DNA of 64,000 nucleotides, taken from assembly GCA_002441265.1 (NCBI GenBank), contig DJVQ01000036.1, positions 36,650 to 100,649 on the forward strand, given 5' to 3'. Shown here piece after piece: positions 48,338-56,493 of the stretch; positions within the stretch are counted from its first letter, which is position 1, and every line of letters begins with the position of its first letter. The translations under genes were made by a program, and so were the position numbers. The DNA comes from Syntrophaceae bacterium UBA6252 (GTDB lineage Bacteria > Desulfobacterota > Syntrophia > Syntrophales > UBA6807). Below the pieces are notes generated by a model. That model was not told the DNA's origin. It searched no databases and was given only the letters and a program-made list of their open reading frames with translations.

Positions 48338-50236
48338 TTACGAAGGGGACGGACCGGCCGGTTCCCCCGAATCGGTCTCCTCCGGGAAGGTCAGGGTCAG
48401 TTCGTACACGCCCGCGTTTACCATGGCCTGTAACGGGAAGGGCGCCTTTTCGAAAACCTTCAGCATGGCCTGGTTGTCCGTGAGGACGTCCGCCCGGAAT
48501 CCCCGGACGTTTCGTTTCCTGGCGATGTCGATGAGGAGGTGGAACAGAAAGGAGGCGATGCCGATCCCCTGGTACTTCTCGTCGACGACGAAGGCCGTGT
48601 CGGCATGGCCGGAACCTTCCAGCCGGACGTACCGCCCCTCGGCGATGATGCGCTCCATTCCCGATTCCTCGATCGTGCCGATGACGGACATGGTTTTTTC
48701 GTAATCCACATTCACGTAGGCCTGCATCTTCATGTGCGGCATCGTCTTGATGCGGCTGAAATACCGGTAGTAGACCGCCTGGTCGGAAAACCGGTAGAAA
48801 AGCCGCCGCATCTCGTCCACGTCGGAGGGCTTGATGGCCCGGAAGCGTACCGTCAGGTCGTCACGGAAGGTGCGGACGACATGGATGTCCTCCGGGTAAA
48901 GCCGGCCCGACCCGGTGACGTAGGCCTGGTCCCGGTAAAGAATGTTGGCTTCCCGGGCTTCCTCCACGAGCCGTTCCCGGTCGTCGGGGTGGGCGATGTC
49001 GATGAGGGCCAGCGCCCGTTCCCGGACCGTTCTCCCCCTGAGGGAGGCGACGCCGTGGTCGGTGATGACGAAGTCGAGGGACTCCCGGTAGGTGAACTGG
49101 TTCGGGTAGGCGTCCGCGGAGAGGAGGATGTTGGATTTTCCCTCCAGGTTCCGGCTCGGCAGGGCGACGATCGTTCTCCCTTCCCTGGAATGGATGGCCC
49201 CGGCCACCAACTCCTGGACTTCCCCGGGGCCGGCGGTGACGTTTCCTTTTCCCGTGTGGAGCGCCATGTTTCCCGTGAGATCGATCTTGCGGGCGGGGAT
49301 TACGGCCATGAACCGGTCGTTCAATCCCACCCCCCGCGGATCGGTCACCACGTCGATTCCCTGAAACTCGATCAGGGGGTTCCTGTGGAGCCAGTCCATG
49401 AGTTCCTTGGTTCCCTGGGCGTAGGATACCAGGGTCTTTCCCCTGAAGAACCGTTTGTTCCGGTTGGTGACGGCACCGCTTTCGATGAGGTCCATGAGGG
49501 GATCGGTGCACAGCAGGGAGTGGATTCCCAGGTCCCGTTTCCTGGAGAGCGGTTTCACCAGGGCCTCGAAAAGGGCGCCCACGAGAAAGCACAGACAGCT
49601 TCCATCCTCGATTACCGATGCCACATTGTGGGCAAGCCGTTCGAAGGGTTCGTCCGTCTTCCACCGGGGGAAATAAAAAGGGGGATCCTCGGAGCGGACG
49701 ATGAAGTGGAGGTCGTCCACGTGGACGAGGGTGTCCCCGAACGCAAAGGGGAACTCGTCGCTCACTTCGCCGACGACGAGTTCGGCGTGGTCCATGGCTT
49801 GCCTGGCCACGTCCACCGCAGGGCCGAGACTGCAGTACCCGCGGCTGTCCGGGGGAGTGACCCGGACGAAGGCGGCGTCGAGCCGCACCATCCCGGAACG
49901 GAAAAAACCGGGGATCCGGGAGAACCGGTAGGGAATGAGGTCGATGCGGCCCGTCGTGATCGCGTCGCTGGCCACCCATCCGGAGAAGAAGGTCTTCAGC
50001 CGGTATTTCTGGGCATATCGCCCGTCCAGGGGGATGGCGTCCCCGAAGCTGAGAAGCTGGATCAGGTCGAGATCCTTGAGGTTGGGAAGCGAGGAGGCCA
50101 TGAGGTGCTTGATGAGGGTCCGCGGCTCCGCCACTCCCGTTCCCAGGAAGATGCTCATCCCCGGCTTGATCCTCGAGAGGATCTCTTCCGGCGGGACGGG
50201 TTCCTTGTTCCACTTGGCAAGGTCGTTCTTTTCCAT
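48338..50236 (-). CDS. CoA-transferase-like/GNAT fusion paralogue lacking the catalytic glutamate
   Basis: 632 residues and homologous along its length to the fusion at 32632. The CoA-transferase half retains GTGVAEPRTLIKHL, KIDLTGN and TDHGVASLRGRTVRERAL. The glutamate position corresponds to GIHSLLCTDP, with L241 where the other protein has E268, and the GIGGQ loop reads AGPGEV. The GNAT half is intact (EKYQGIGIASFLF). It is therefore unlikely to run the usual ping-pong transfer through an acyl-glutamate. Its ATG lies one base after the rlmL-like stop. Confidence 0.82.
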   Translation of the reverse strand: MEKNDLAKWNKEPVPPEEILSRIKPGMSIFLGTGVAEPRTLIKHLMASSLPNLKDLDLIQLLSFGDAIPLDGRYAQKYRLKTFFSGWVASDAITTGRIDLIPYRFSRIPGFFRSGMVRLDAAFVRVTPPDSRGYCSLGPAVDVARQAMDHAELVVGEVSDEFPFAFGDTLVHVDDLHFIVRSEDPPFYFPRWKTDEPFERLAHNVASVIEDGSCLCFLVGALFEALVKPLSRKRDLGIHSLLCTDPLMDLIESGAVTNRNKRFFRGKTLVSYAQGTKELMDWLHRNPLIEFQGIDVVTDPRGVGLNDRFMAVIPARKIDLTGNMALHTGKGNVTAGPGEVQELVAGAIHSREGRTIVALPSRNLEGKSNILLSADAYPNQFTYRESLDFVITDHGVASLRGRTVRERALALIDIAHPDDRERLVEEAREANILYRDQAYVTGSGRLYPEDIHVVRTFRDDLTVRFRAIKPSDVDEMRRLFYRFSDQAVYYRYFSRIKTMPHMKMQAYVNVDYEKTMSVIGTIEESGMERIIAEGRYVRLEGSGHADTAFVVDEKYQGIGIASFLFHLLIDIARKRNVRGFRADVLTDNQAMLKVFEKAPFPLQAMVNAGVYELTLTFPEETDSGEPAGPSPS

Positions 50237-50237
50237 T

Positions 50238-51419
50238 TCACCTCGAAGCCGGTTCGGAATTTCCCGCTTTACGGCTTCCCTCGTAAAGTTCGTACTCGAG
50301 GAGTCTGCATTCGATGGGCCCGTTGAAGAAAGGGATTCTCCTGGCGGTCCGGAGTCCGACGGACTTGGCGAGATCCGGATTGCCGGTGAAGACGTATCCC
50401 AGGCGGCCCCTTCCCCGTTTCTTCAGAAAGTCGCCGATTTTTCCGTACACGTCCCGGAGCAGGGAAGCTTCCCCCATCCGCTCTCCGTACTCGGGGTTCA
50501 TGAAGATGACGCCGCCGCCGGCCGGGATTTCCGTTTCCTCGAAGGGACACACGTTAAATTCGATCGCCTGTTCCACCCCCGCGGCCCGGGCGTTTTCCCG
50601 CGCCGCCGCCACGGCATCCGGGTCCCGGTCGGTGGCGAGGATCCGGCAACCCGGGGGCAGGCGGCCGCCGGCCTTCGCTTCCGCCCGGAGCTCTCTCCAT
50701 CGCCGGGGGGAATACCCGCGGACATGCATGAATCCGAAATTTTCCCGGGTCAGTCCCGGCGGCCTTCCGAGGGCCAACAGGGCGGCCTCGACGGCCAGGG
50801 TCCCGCTTCCGCACATGGGGTTGACGAAAGGGCTTTTCCGGTCCCAGCGGGACGCCAGGATCGTCGCCGCCGCGAGACTTTCCTGCATGGGGGCCTTCCA
50901 GGGGAGCTTCCGGTACCCCCGTCTGGAAAGGGGCTCCCCGGAAGTGTCGAGGGAAATCGCCGCATCCTCCCCCGTCCACTGAAGATGAAACACCGTTCTT
51001 CTCCGGTCCGGCCCCGAATCGGGACGGATTCCCCTGGTCCTGTAGAACCGGTCCGCGATTCCGTCCTTGATCCTGAGGGACGCAAACCTGGGATCCCGGA
51101 TCGCCGGCGTCCGGACGGTGGAGGTCACCGAAAAATACCCGTTTTCCGAAAGCAGGTCCTCCCAGGGAAAGGCGCTGACGAAACGGTAAAGTTCCTCGGG
51201 GCCTTCCGCCCGGAATGCACACAGCCCGAGAAGAACCCGGTGGGCCGTCCGCAGATGAAGGTTCAGGCGCATGGCGTCCTCCAGGTTCCCTTCCGTCTCG
51301 ACGGCCGTTTCCCCGGCGCGGAGAACGGGAAAGGGAAGGGAGGAGAGCTCCCCGGCGAGAAAGGGTCCGATCCCCCTGGCGCAGGTGACCGCGATGGGAT
51401 GCTTTTCCGTCAGGATCAC
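50238..51419 (-). CDS. THUMP-domain RNA methyltransferase (RlmL N-terminal-like)
   Basis: 393 residues. An N-terminal ferredoxin-like plus THUMP region (about 1-160) precedes a Rossmann methyltransferase with VNPMCGSGTLAVEAALLA (SAM motif) and ILATDRDPDAV. The substrate-amine motif, usually NPPYG, reads NPEYGERMG here. RlmL-type enzymes make m2G in 23S rRNA; a tRNA target is possible. Cotranscribed with the CoA-transferase-like gene one base downstream. Confidence 0.88.
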   Translation of the reverse strand: MILTEKHPIAVTCARGIGPFLAGELSSLPFPVLRAGETAVETEGNLEDAMRLNLHLRTAHRVLLGLCAFRAEGPEELYRFVSAFPWEDLLSENGYFSVTSTVRTPAIRDPRFASLRIKDGIADRFYRTRGIRPDSGPDRRRTVFHLQWTGEDAAISLDTSGEPLSRRGYRKLPWKAPMQESLAAATILASRWDRKSPFVNPMCGSGTLAVEAALLALGRPPGLTRENFGFMHVRGYSPRRWRELRAEAKAGGRLPPGCRILATDRDPDAVAAARENARAAGVEQAIEFNVCPFEETEIPAGGGVIFMNPEYGERMGEASLLRDVYGKIGDFLKKRGRGRLGYVFTGNPDLAKSVGLRTARRIPFFNGPIECRLLEYELYEGSRKAGNSEPASR

Positions 51420-51435
51420 CGGCGGTTCCCGTTGG

Positions 51436-51598
51436 TTGACAAGGTTTCAAAAAGTTTCAAAAACATTCGGTTCGAACGGCTTCGTAAAATGCTCCGCGGC
51501 AAGGCGCCCGAATCCCGACGACTGAGACGTGCTCTTTCGTACGCCGCAGGGAGGAGGGATGAAGGGGAGCGCGGCATGAATTTTTTGTGAAACCGTCA
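51436..51598 (+). repeat. Dispersed repeat family 1, full copy H
   Basis: 163 bases from TTGACAAGGTTTCAAAAAG through CGGCAAGGCGCCCGAATCCC, a GACGTGCTCTTTCGTACG hairpin and GCGCGGCATGAATTTTTT to AAACCGTCA. A partial internal duplication of the left end (AACGGCTTCGTAAAATGCTC) is seen. The right terminus supplies the TGA stop of the universal stress gene (51596-51598). Confidence 0.8.
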
Positions 51599-52030
51599 CT
51601 TTTTCACTACGAGGATCGGCTTCTTGACCCTCTTTACCAGCTTGTACGACACGGTCCCGAGAAGCATCTGATCGATGTTGCTCTTTCCGTGGGATCCGAC
51701 GACGATCATCGAAACCTCCTCCTCGTCGGCCACGCGGAGGATCTCGTTGCAGGGCCCCCCCTTCTCGATCCTCTTCCTGACGGCGTACCCGAGTTCCTTG
51801 AGCTCCCGCTCCAGGGGAAGCATCTCCCCGGTCACCTTCTTCTCAAGATCGCTGAGAACCTCGGGGACATCCTTCTTGGAGAACTTGGCCAGGTCGTCGA
51901 GCCCGCGGCGGTCGATCACGTGGAGCAGAATGACTTCCCGTCCTCCGGCTTCTTTCAGCCTTTTAACGTAGTCCAGCGCTTTCCGGGCCTCTTCGGAAAA
52001 ATCCGTTGCGTAGAGAATCTTTTCGAACAT
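51596..52030 (-). CDS. Universal stress protein (UspA family)
   Basis: 144 residues from the ATG giving MFEKILYATDFSEEA, with AGAGGGGG upstream. The ATP-binding motif GSHGKSNIDQMLLGTVSYKLV is near the C-terminus, so it is an ATP-binding type Usp. It is followed by a family 1 repeat whose terminus provides the stop codon right after LVVKK. Confidence 0.92.
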   Translation of the reverse strand: MFEKILYATDFSEEARKALDYVKRLKEAGGREVILLHVIDRRGLDDLAKFSKKDVPEVLSDLEKKVTGEMLPLERELKELGYAVRKRIEKGGPCNEILRVADEEEVSMIVVGSHGKSNIDQMLLGTVSYKLVKRVKKPILVVKK

Positions 52031-52117
52031 GATTCCCCCTCTTTCACGGGTTGGTGCCCGCCTGCGGCGGGGCGGTCCCCTCCATTCACTCCCCAGCGGG
52101 TCCAAGGGATCCCGCTT

Positions 52118-52981
52118 CTATCGGACCTTCCGGGATCGTTCCGCTTCCTCCAGCTCCCGGGACCGGTCCCGTCCGAGATCCATGTCGCCGAAGGATGCCC
52201 CTTCGGGAAGGATCATGAAGAAACGGTTACAGGCGGCGATCTGCGCCTCCCCCGCTTCAAGAACGAAATCAAGAATGTGCCCCCCCGAGACCCGTCCCCC
52301 GTCGATATAATGGAGGTGATACCCGGGAACGCCCACCCCTTTCACGAAGGCGGGGCTCCGGAATCCCACGATCGTCCCCTCCGATCGATCCAGGGTAAAA
52401 ACCGCCTGGTGTTTCGTCGCCTCGGCCAGAGGGGGGTAGGGCTTCTCCTGGGGGGGGACGGAACGGACCTTCATTCCGGAAAACGTTCCGTCGATGCGGA
52501 TGCCGTAAAAAAGATTGAGGTTTGCCAGATCCCCGTCGAGGACACGGAGAAGTTCCTCCATCCCCATGCGGGACTGGAAGGGAATCCGCCGGTCCGCCCG
52601 GAAGGGAACCACCGCGGCGTACGGGGTCGTGCCCCCATCGGGGACGACCACCCTCCCGCCGGACGGCACCTGGTAAACCTTCCCGTCAAGGACGATCATC
52701 TCGCCGTCGAGGCGGTCGAAGGTCCCGATTCCGAAATCCCCGTACCGGCCAAGCTCGTCAAGCGGAAAGAATCCGTCGTATCCGCCCACGAGGAGGGCTT
52801 CTATCGTGGAGATCTGCGTGACCGTGTGAATCCTGCTTGGGGAGGTCGCGCAGCCCGAGAGCAGGAAAAGGACGAGGATGAGAGGCAGGAGCCTCTCCGC
52901 CGTCCTTCGGGCTGCTCCGGAGAGAAGGCCCCGGAAAGACGTCCCGCCCGGTGCTGCCGGGAATCCTCCGATCGTCTTCAT
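52118..52981 (-). CDS. Acetolactate decarboxylase homologue with a lipoprotein signal
   Basis: 287 residues. The decarboxylase fold is clear from HTVTQISTIEALLVGGYDG, ELGRYGDFGIGTFDRLDGEM and the zinc histidines H222, H224 and H235 in GYHLHYIDGG...GGHILDF. The N-terminus has a positively charged stretch, a hydrophobic helix (31-41) and a lipobox LSGC with C44, so export and lipidation are predicted. No acetolactate synthase is nearby. Eight bases after the dodecin stop. Confidence 0.87.
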   Translation of the reverse strand: MKTIGGFPAAPGGTSFRGLLSGAARRTAERLLPLILVLFLLSGCATSPSRIHTVTQISTIEALLVGGYDGFFPLDELGRYGDFGIGTFDRLDGEMIVLDGKVYQVPSGGRVVVPDGGTTPYAAVVPFRADRRIPFQSRMGMEELLRVLDGDLANLNLFYGIRIDGTFSGMKVRSVPPQEKPYPPLAEATKHQAVFTLDRSEGTIVGFRSPAFVKGVGVPGYHLHYIDGGRVSGGHILDFVLEAGEAQIAACNRFFMILPEGASFGDMDLGRDRSRELEEAERSRKVR

Positions 52982-52989
52982 CGAACGCC

Positions 52990-53196
52990 CTACGCCTCGA
53001 TGGTGGCCCCGATCTTCACGGCCACCTGCCAGTAGCTGATCTTGCCTTCCTCGATGTACCCCCGGGTCTCGACCACTTCGAACCAGCGGAGGTTTTTCGA
53101 CTTCTTCCCCGCCGCCGCAACGGCGTTCTTCACGGCGTCCTCGATGCTCTTCTTCGACGAACCCGCCACTTCCAGAATTTCGTAAACGTGCTCCAT
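52990..53196 (-). CDS. Dodecin family flavin-binding protein
   Basis: 68 residues. MEHVYEILEVAGSSKKSIEDAV, the tryptophan in NLRWFEVVETRGYIEEG (flavin stacking) and the SYWQVAVKIG ending are the dodecin pattern; the protein forms a dodecamer that stores flavin. Strong Shine-Dalgarno (GGGAGAG). It heads a two-gene unit with the acetolactate decarboxylase homologue. Confidence 0.93.
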   Translation of the reverse strand: MEHVYEILEVAGSSKKSIEDAVKNAVAAAGKKSKNLRWFEVVETRGYIEEGKISYWQVAVKIGATIEA

Positions 53197-53296
53197 CTCT
53201 CACTCTCCCTTCCTTGTCTTGACCGGATCCGGGTTCGGGTTTCCCCAATCCGGCCGCCCGTTCAAAAGGTCATGAAGTCGCTTCCCCGGGAAATCC

Positions 53297-54151
53297 TTAT
53301 TTTTTGAGCCAGTCTTCCATTTCCTCCGCCTGGTAGGCCTCCTGCTGGAGGGCCAGGTCGAGCTTTACGACCACGCCGCCGTGCTTTTTCAATTCTTCGT
53401 CCCGCCGCAGGGCCTCGTGGCGTTTCATGGTGTTTCGGACGTCCCCGGCGGCCCGCCGGACGGCCTCCTCGAGGGAGGGGAGCGCGCCCATGGGAGCCGG
53501 TTTGAACCGGAGCACCGCGCCGTCCTCCGCCACCGCTTCGGCGAATATGGCGAGATGCTTCATTTTTTCCATGGCCTGGTCCATAAGGTTCCAGCCCGCC
53601 GTCCCTTCGTCCTGGAAAGCCCAGGACATGCGGATGTGCCGGAGCATCTCGTCGTACTTGCCGGCAAGTTCCGTCTGGAGGGTTTCCAGGAAACCGGCGG
53701 GAAGTTCGCCGCCCCCCGATGGAAGGCCGCCGGCCTCTTCGGGGCTCAGCTTTTCGAGAAGACGCTGGAACCTTCTCGCGTGGATGGCCGACTCCCACGC
53801 CTCCCGCAGGAGAACGCGGCGGATGTGGGGATCGTCCACTTTTTCCGCTTCCCCGTTGTAGTGGGGGATGAGCTTTTCCTCGTATTCCCGGTAGGATTGA
53901 AGCATGGAGGCCCGGCTGGACGGGTCGTAGGGATAGGGAGCGGGCTGGAAAACCGGCTCCCCGCCGAGCTTCGCGATGATCATGCCGAGCCAGTGCATGT
54001 GCCACATTTCCTCCCGGGACCGGGAAAGCAGGCTGGCGCCGACGGTCGTGTCCTCCCCCTCCTGGTAGGCATGTACGAGATAACGGATCACTGCCGCATG
54101 TTCATCCGCGAGGTCCCGGTTGAGCATGTCGATCAGCTCCTTTTTTTTCAT
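53297..54151 (-). CDS. Ferritin-like protein with two tandem four-helix domains
   Basis: 284 residues. The first half carries a ferritin-like diiron pattern: DLADEHAAVIRYLVHAYQ, REEMWHMHWLG and AWESAIHARRFQ. The second half repeats the helix plan with ELAGKYDEMLRHIRMSW, DQAMEKMKHLAIF and LQQEAYQAEEMEDW, but the EExxH metal motif is replaced by MEKMKH. Iron or redox handling is inferred for the first domain; the second may be structural. AAAGGGG precedes the ATG. Confidence 0.82.
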   Translation of the reverse strand: MKKKELIDMLNRDLADEHAAVIRYLVHAYQEGEDTTVGASLLSRSREEMWHMHWLGMIIAKLGGEPVFQPAPYPYDPSSRASMLQSYREYEEKLIPHYNGEAEKVDDPHIRRVLLREAWESAIHARRFQRLLEKLSPEEAGGLPSGGGELPAGFLETLQTELAGKYDEMLRHIRMSWAFQDEGTAGWNLMDQAMEKMKHLAIFAEAVAEDGAVLRFKPAPMGALPSLEEAVRRAAGDVRNTMKRHEALRRDEELKKHGGVVVKLDLALQQEAYQAEEMEDWLKK

Positions 54152-54331
54152 GAAAGGTCCCCTTTCTTTTCCCGATGGTGTTCGACGGCGTTCCGTTCAG
54201 GGACGGTTGCCGGATGAGATGCGGCGAATCAAGCCGGCGGATGGTAAAACCGTGATTCCGGCCACTCAAGACATATTACAGGAATCCCCCCCGGGATGTC
54301 CAGCGGGAGAAAGCGGAAAAATGGGCTCCCG

Positions 54332-55621
54332 TCAGGGAGAGATGCGTTCCTGCCTGCCCTGGTTCTCGTCGACGAAGAACAGAAGGGCTCCCCCCGCCAC
54401 AAAGAGAAGGACCACGGCGGAGATCCCGAACCGCGACGCAAGCGGACCCTCCGCCCCGAGGGAGCGGGCAAGCTGGCCCGTGAGGCCCACGAGAAGGGGG
54501 CCCAGGATGACGGAGAACTTTCCCGTGAGGTTGTAAAAGCCGAAATATTCGCCCGCCCTGCCCGGCGGAATCAGCCTTCCGAAGAGGGAGCGGCTCAGCG
54601 CCTGAACGCCTCCCTGGACGAGCCCGACAGTGGCGGCCAGGGCGAGAAACTCCATCCGGGTCTCGATGAAGGTCCCCCAGACGGATACGATGAGATAGAC
54701 GGCGATGGCGAGGAGCAGGGCCCGTTTCGTTCCCGTCTTTCCCGCAAGGAAGCCGAATCCCAGCGCGGCGGGGAATCCGACGAACTGGGTGACGAGCAGG
54801 GACAGGAGCAGGTCCTTCGCCTCCAGCCCGATGGAGAGGCCGTAGTCCACCGCCATCCGGATGATCGTGTCCACCCCGTCCATGTAGCACCAGTAGGCTA
54901 CCAGGAACAGAAAAACTGTCCGGTGGCGGCGGAGGTTCCGGAGGGTCCCTGCGACCTGCCGGAAGGCCTCCCGGAGGGCCGGCCGCCCCGTTCCGGCGGC
55001 GGGGGGTTCCTCCCGGACGAAGCGGAACAGGGGCAGGGAGAAGAGAAACCACCAGACCCCCACGGTGAGAAAGGAAACCTGCACCGCCGCCCCGGCGCCG
55101 GCGAGCCCGAAGGTGCCGGGAGAGAGGACCATCCAGAGGTTCAGGGCGAACAGGATCCCCCCTCCCAGGTAACCGAGGGAGAATCCCAGCGAGGAGACAA
55201 GGTCGTACCGCCGTTCCGGGGCCACCACGGGGAGAAGGGCGTCGTAGAAGATGTTTCCCCCGGTGAACCCGAGAACCGCGACAATGTACAGCATCGCCGC
55301 CGCGGTCCACAGCCCGGGGGGGACGCGGGAGAGGGCTGAGGTCGCGAGGACCCCGAGGATCATGAAGGCGGCGAGGAACCGTTTCCGGCCTCCCCGACGG
55401 TCGGCCATGGCGCCGAGAAAGGGGGCGGAAACGGCGAGGAGGATCCCCGCGGCGGCGTTGGCGAGGCCGAGCCGGGCCGTGCTGACCACCGCATCGGTTC
55501 CCTGGGAGCACCAGGTCTTGAAGAAAACGGGAAAAAATCCCGACATGACCGTGGTGGCGAAGGCGGAGTTCGCGAAGTCGTAAAACGCCCATCCCCAGAC
55601 GGACCGATCCGGTTTGTTCAC
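54332..55621 (-). CDS. MFS transporter, UMF1/Atg22 family
   Basis: 429 residues with about twelve membrane segments. The start VWGWAFYDFANSAFATTVMSG is the hallmark of the UMF1 family, followed by GAMADRRGGRKR (MFS loop motif) and GGNIFYDALLPVVAP. Substrate unknown; distant relatives export amino acids from vacuoles. No obvious partner gene. Confidence 0.9.
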   Translation of the reverse strand: MNKPDRSVWGWAFYDFANSAFATTVMSGFFPVFFKTWCSQGTDAVVSTARLGLANAAAGILLAVSAPFLGAMADRRGGRKRFLAAFMILGVLATSALSRVPPGLWTAAAMLYIVAVLGFTGGNIFYDALLPVVAPERRYDLVSSLGFSLGYLGGGILFALNLWMVLSPGTFGLAGAGAAVQVSFLTVGVWWFLFSLPLFRFVREEPPAAGTGRPALREAFRQVAGTLRNLRRHRTVFLFLVAYWCYMDGVDTIIRMAVDYGLSIGLEAKDLLLSLLVTQFVGFPAALGFGFLAGKTGTKRALLLAIAVYLIVSVWGTFIETRMEFLALAATVGLVQGGVQALSRSLFGRLIPPGRAGEYFGFYNLTGKFSVILGPLLVGLTGQLARSLGAEGPLASRFGISAVVLLFVAGGALLFFVDENQGRQERISP

Positions 55622-55824
55622 GGTGCTTCCCCTTCCCGCGGGCGGCTCTCCGGAACCGTTCGCAACGGTCCCTGCTGTGTTTCTCCGTCACGATGAAAAC
55701 CGGCTGCCTTCCGCCCTGCCGCGGCCGGTTGCCGGGGGCGGGACGGCCGGGAAAAGGAACCGGCCGACGAAATGCCGAAGATTTTCGAGGCGTCTCCCGG
55801 GACGCCGGCGGGGTGAGGGCTTCC

Positions 55825-56316
55825 TCAGAGGTCGTAAAGGGTCTCGTCCACCCTGGGCCGCTCTTTCTTCCTTCCCCGTTTCCCTCTCGATTCGAGAAGA
55901 AAGGGCTCCTCCCCCTCCAGGAGATCCCCCAGTTCCTCCTCGATCTTCTCCGGGTCCTCCCCCCGTTCCATCCGGGCAAGGGCCTCTTCCATGGAGGCAC
56001 TCAGGTTCATCCCCGTCGCTTCCGTGATCTTTCGCATGATCCCGGCCGCCGCACGGGGATCGTTCTCGTCGATCCGGTCCGCTTCCCCCGCGAGCATCTC
56101 CATGGCCCGTTCCATCCGGGATTCGTCGAAGGGGGGAAGATCCTCCTCGCCCCGTTCCTCCCGGTTTCCGGAGATCTTCGAGAAAACGGACATCTGCCGC
56201 TTCAGCTTCACGGTCCCGCACCGGGGGCACAACGGGATTTTTCCGGTGTCCGCCTTCCGGGAGAAGAAATTGTAGACGGTGTTGCATTTCCGGCAGTAAA
56301 ACTCGTAGATCGGCAT
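55825..56316 (-). CDS. FmdB family zinc-ribbon regulator-like protein
   Basis: 163 residues. The N-terminal MPIYEFYCRKCNTVYNF with a second knuckle CPRCG is the FmdB zinc ribbon. The remainder is acidic and charged, longer than the usual 70-110 residues. The homologue was first named in formamidase operons; the function here is unknown. The 177 bases upstream contain a half palindrome GGGGACACTTCCCATATTTT (56335-56356) related to the REP-like hairpin at 44524 and a solo GTAGTCCGGGGCTTCAGCCC at 56406, a family 2 terminus. Confidence 0.85.
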   Translation of the reverse strand: MPIYEFYCRKCNTVYNFFSRKADTGKIPLCPRCGTVKLKRQMSVFSKISGNREERGEEDLPPFDESRMERAMEMLAGEADRIDENDPRAAAGIMRKITEATGMNLSASMEEALARMERGEDPEKIEEELGDLLEGEEPFLLESRGKRGRKKERPRVDETLYDL

Positions 56317-56493
56317 GGCTGTTCCTTCTTAATTGGGGGACACTTCCCATATTTTTTTCCGGAGGGCCGGTCTGCACCGCCCCGGGCTTTTCTGAAGATC
56401 CCCCATGTAGTCCGGGGCTTCAGCCCTGGTTTGTGCCTCCCAGGTCCCGGAGGGCCGGACGGCACCTCCTCGACGCCTTTTTTGCGCTTCCGC

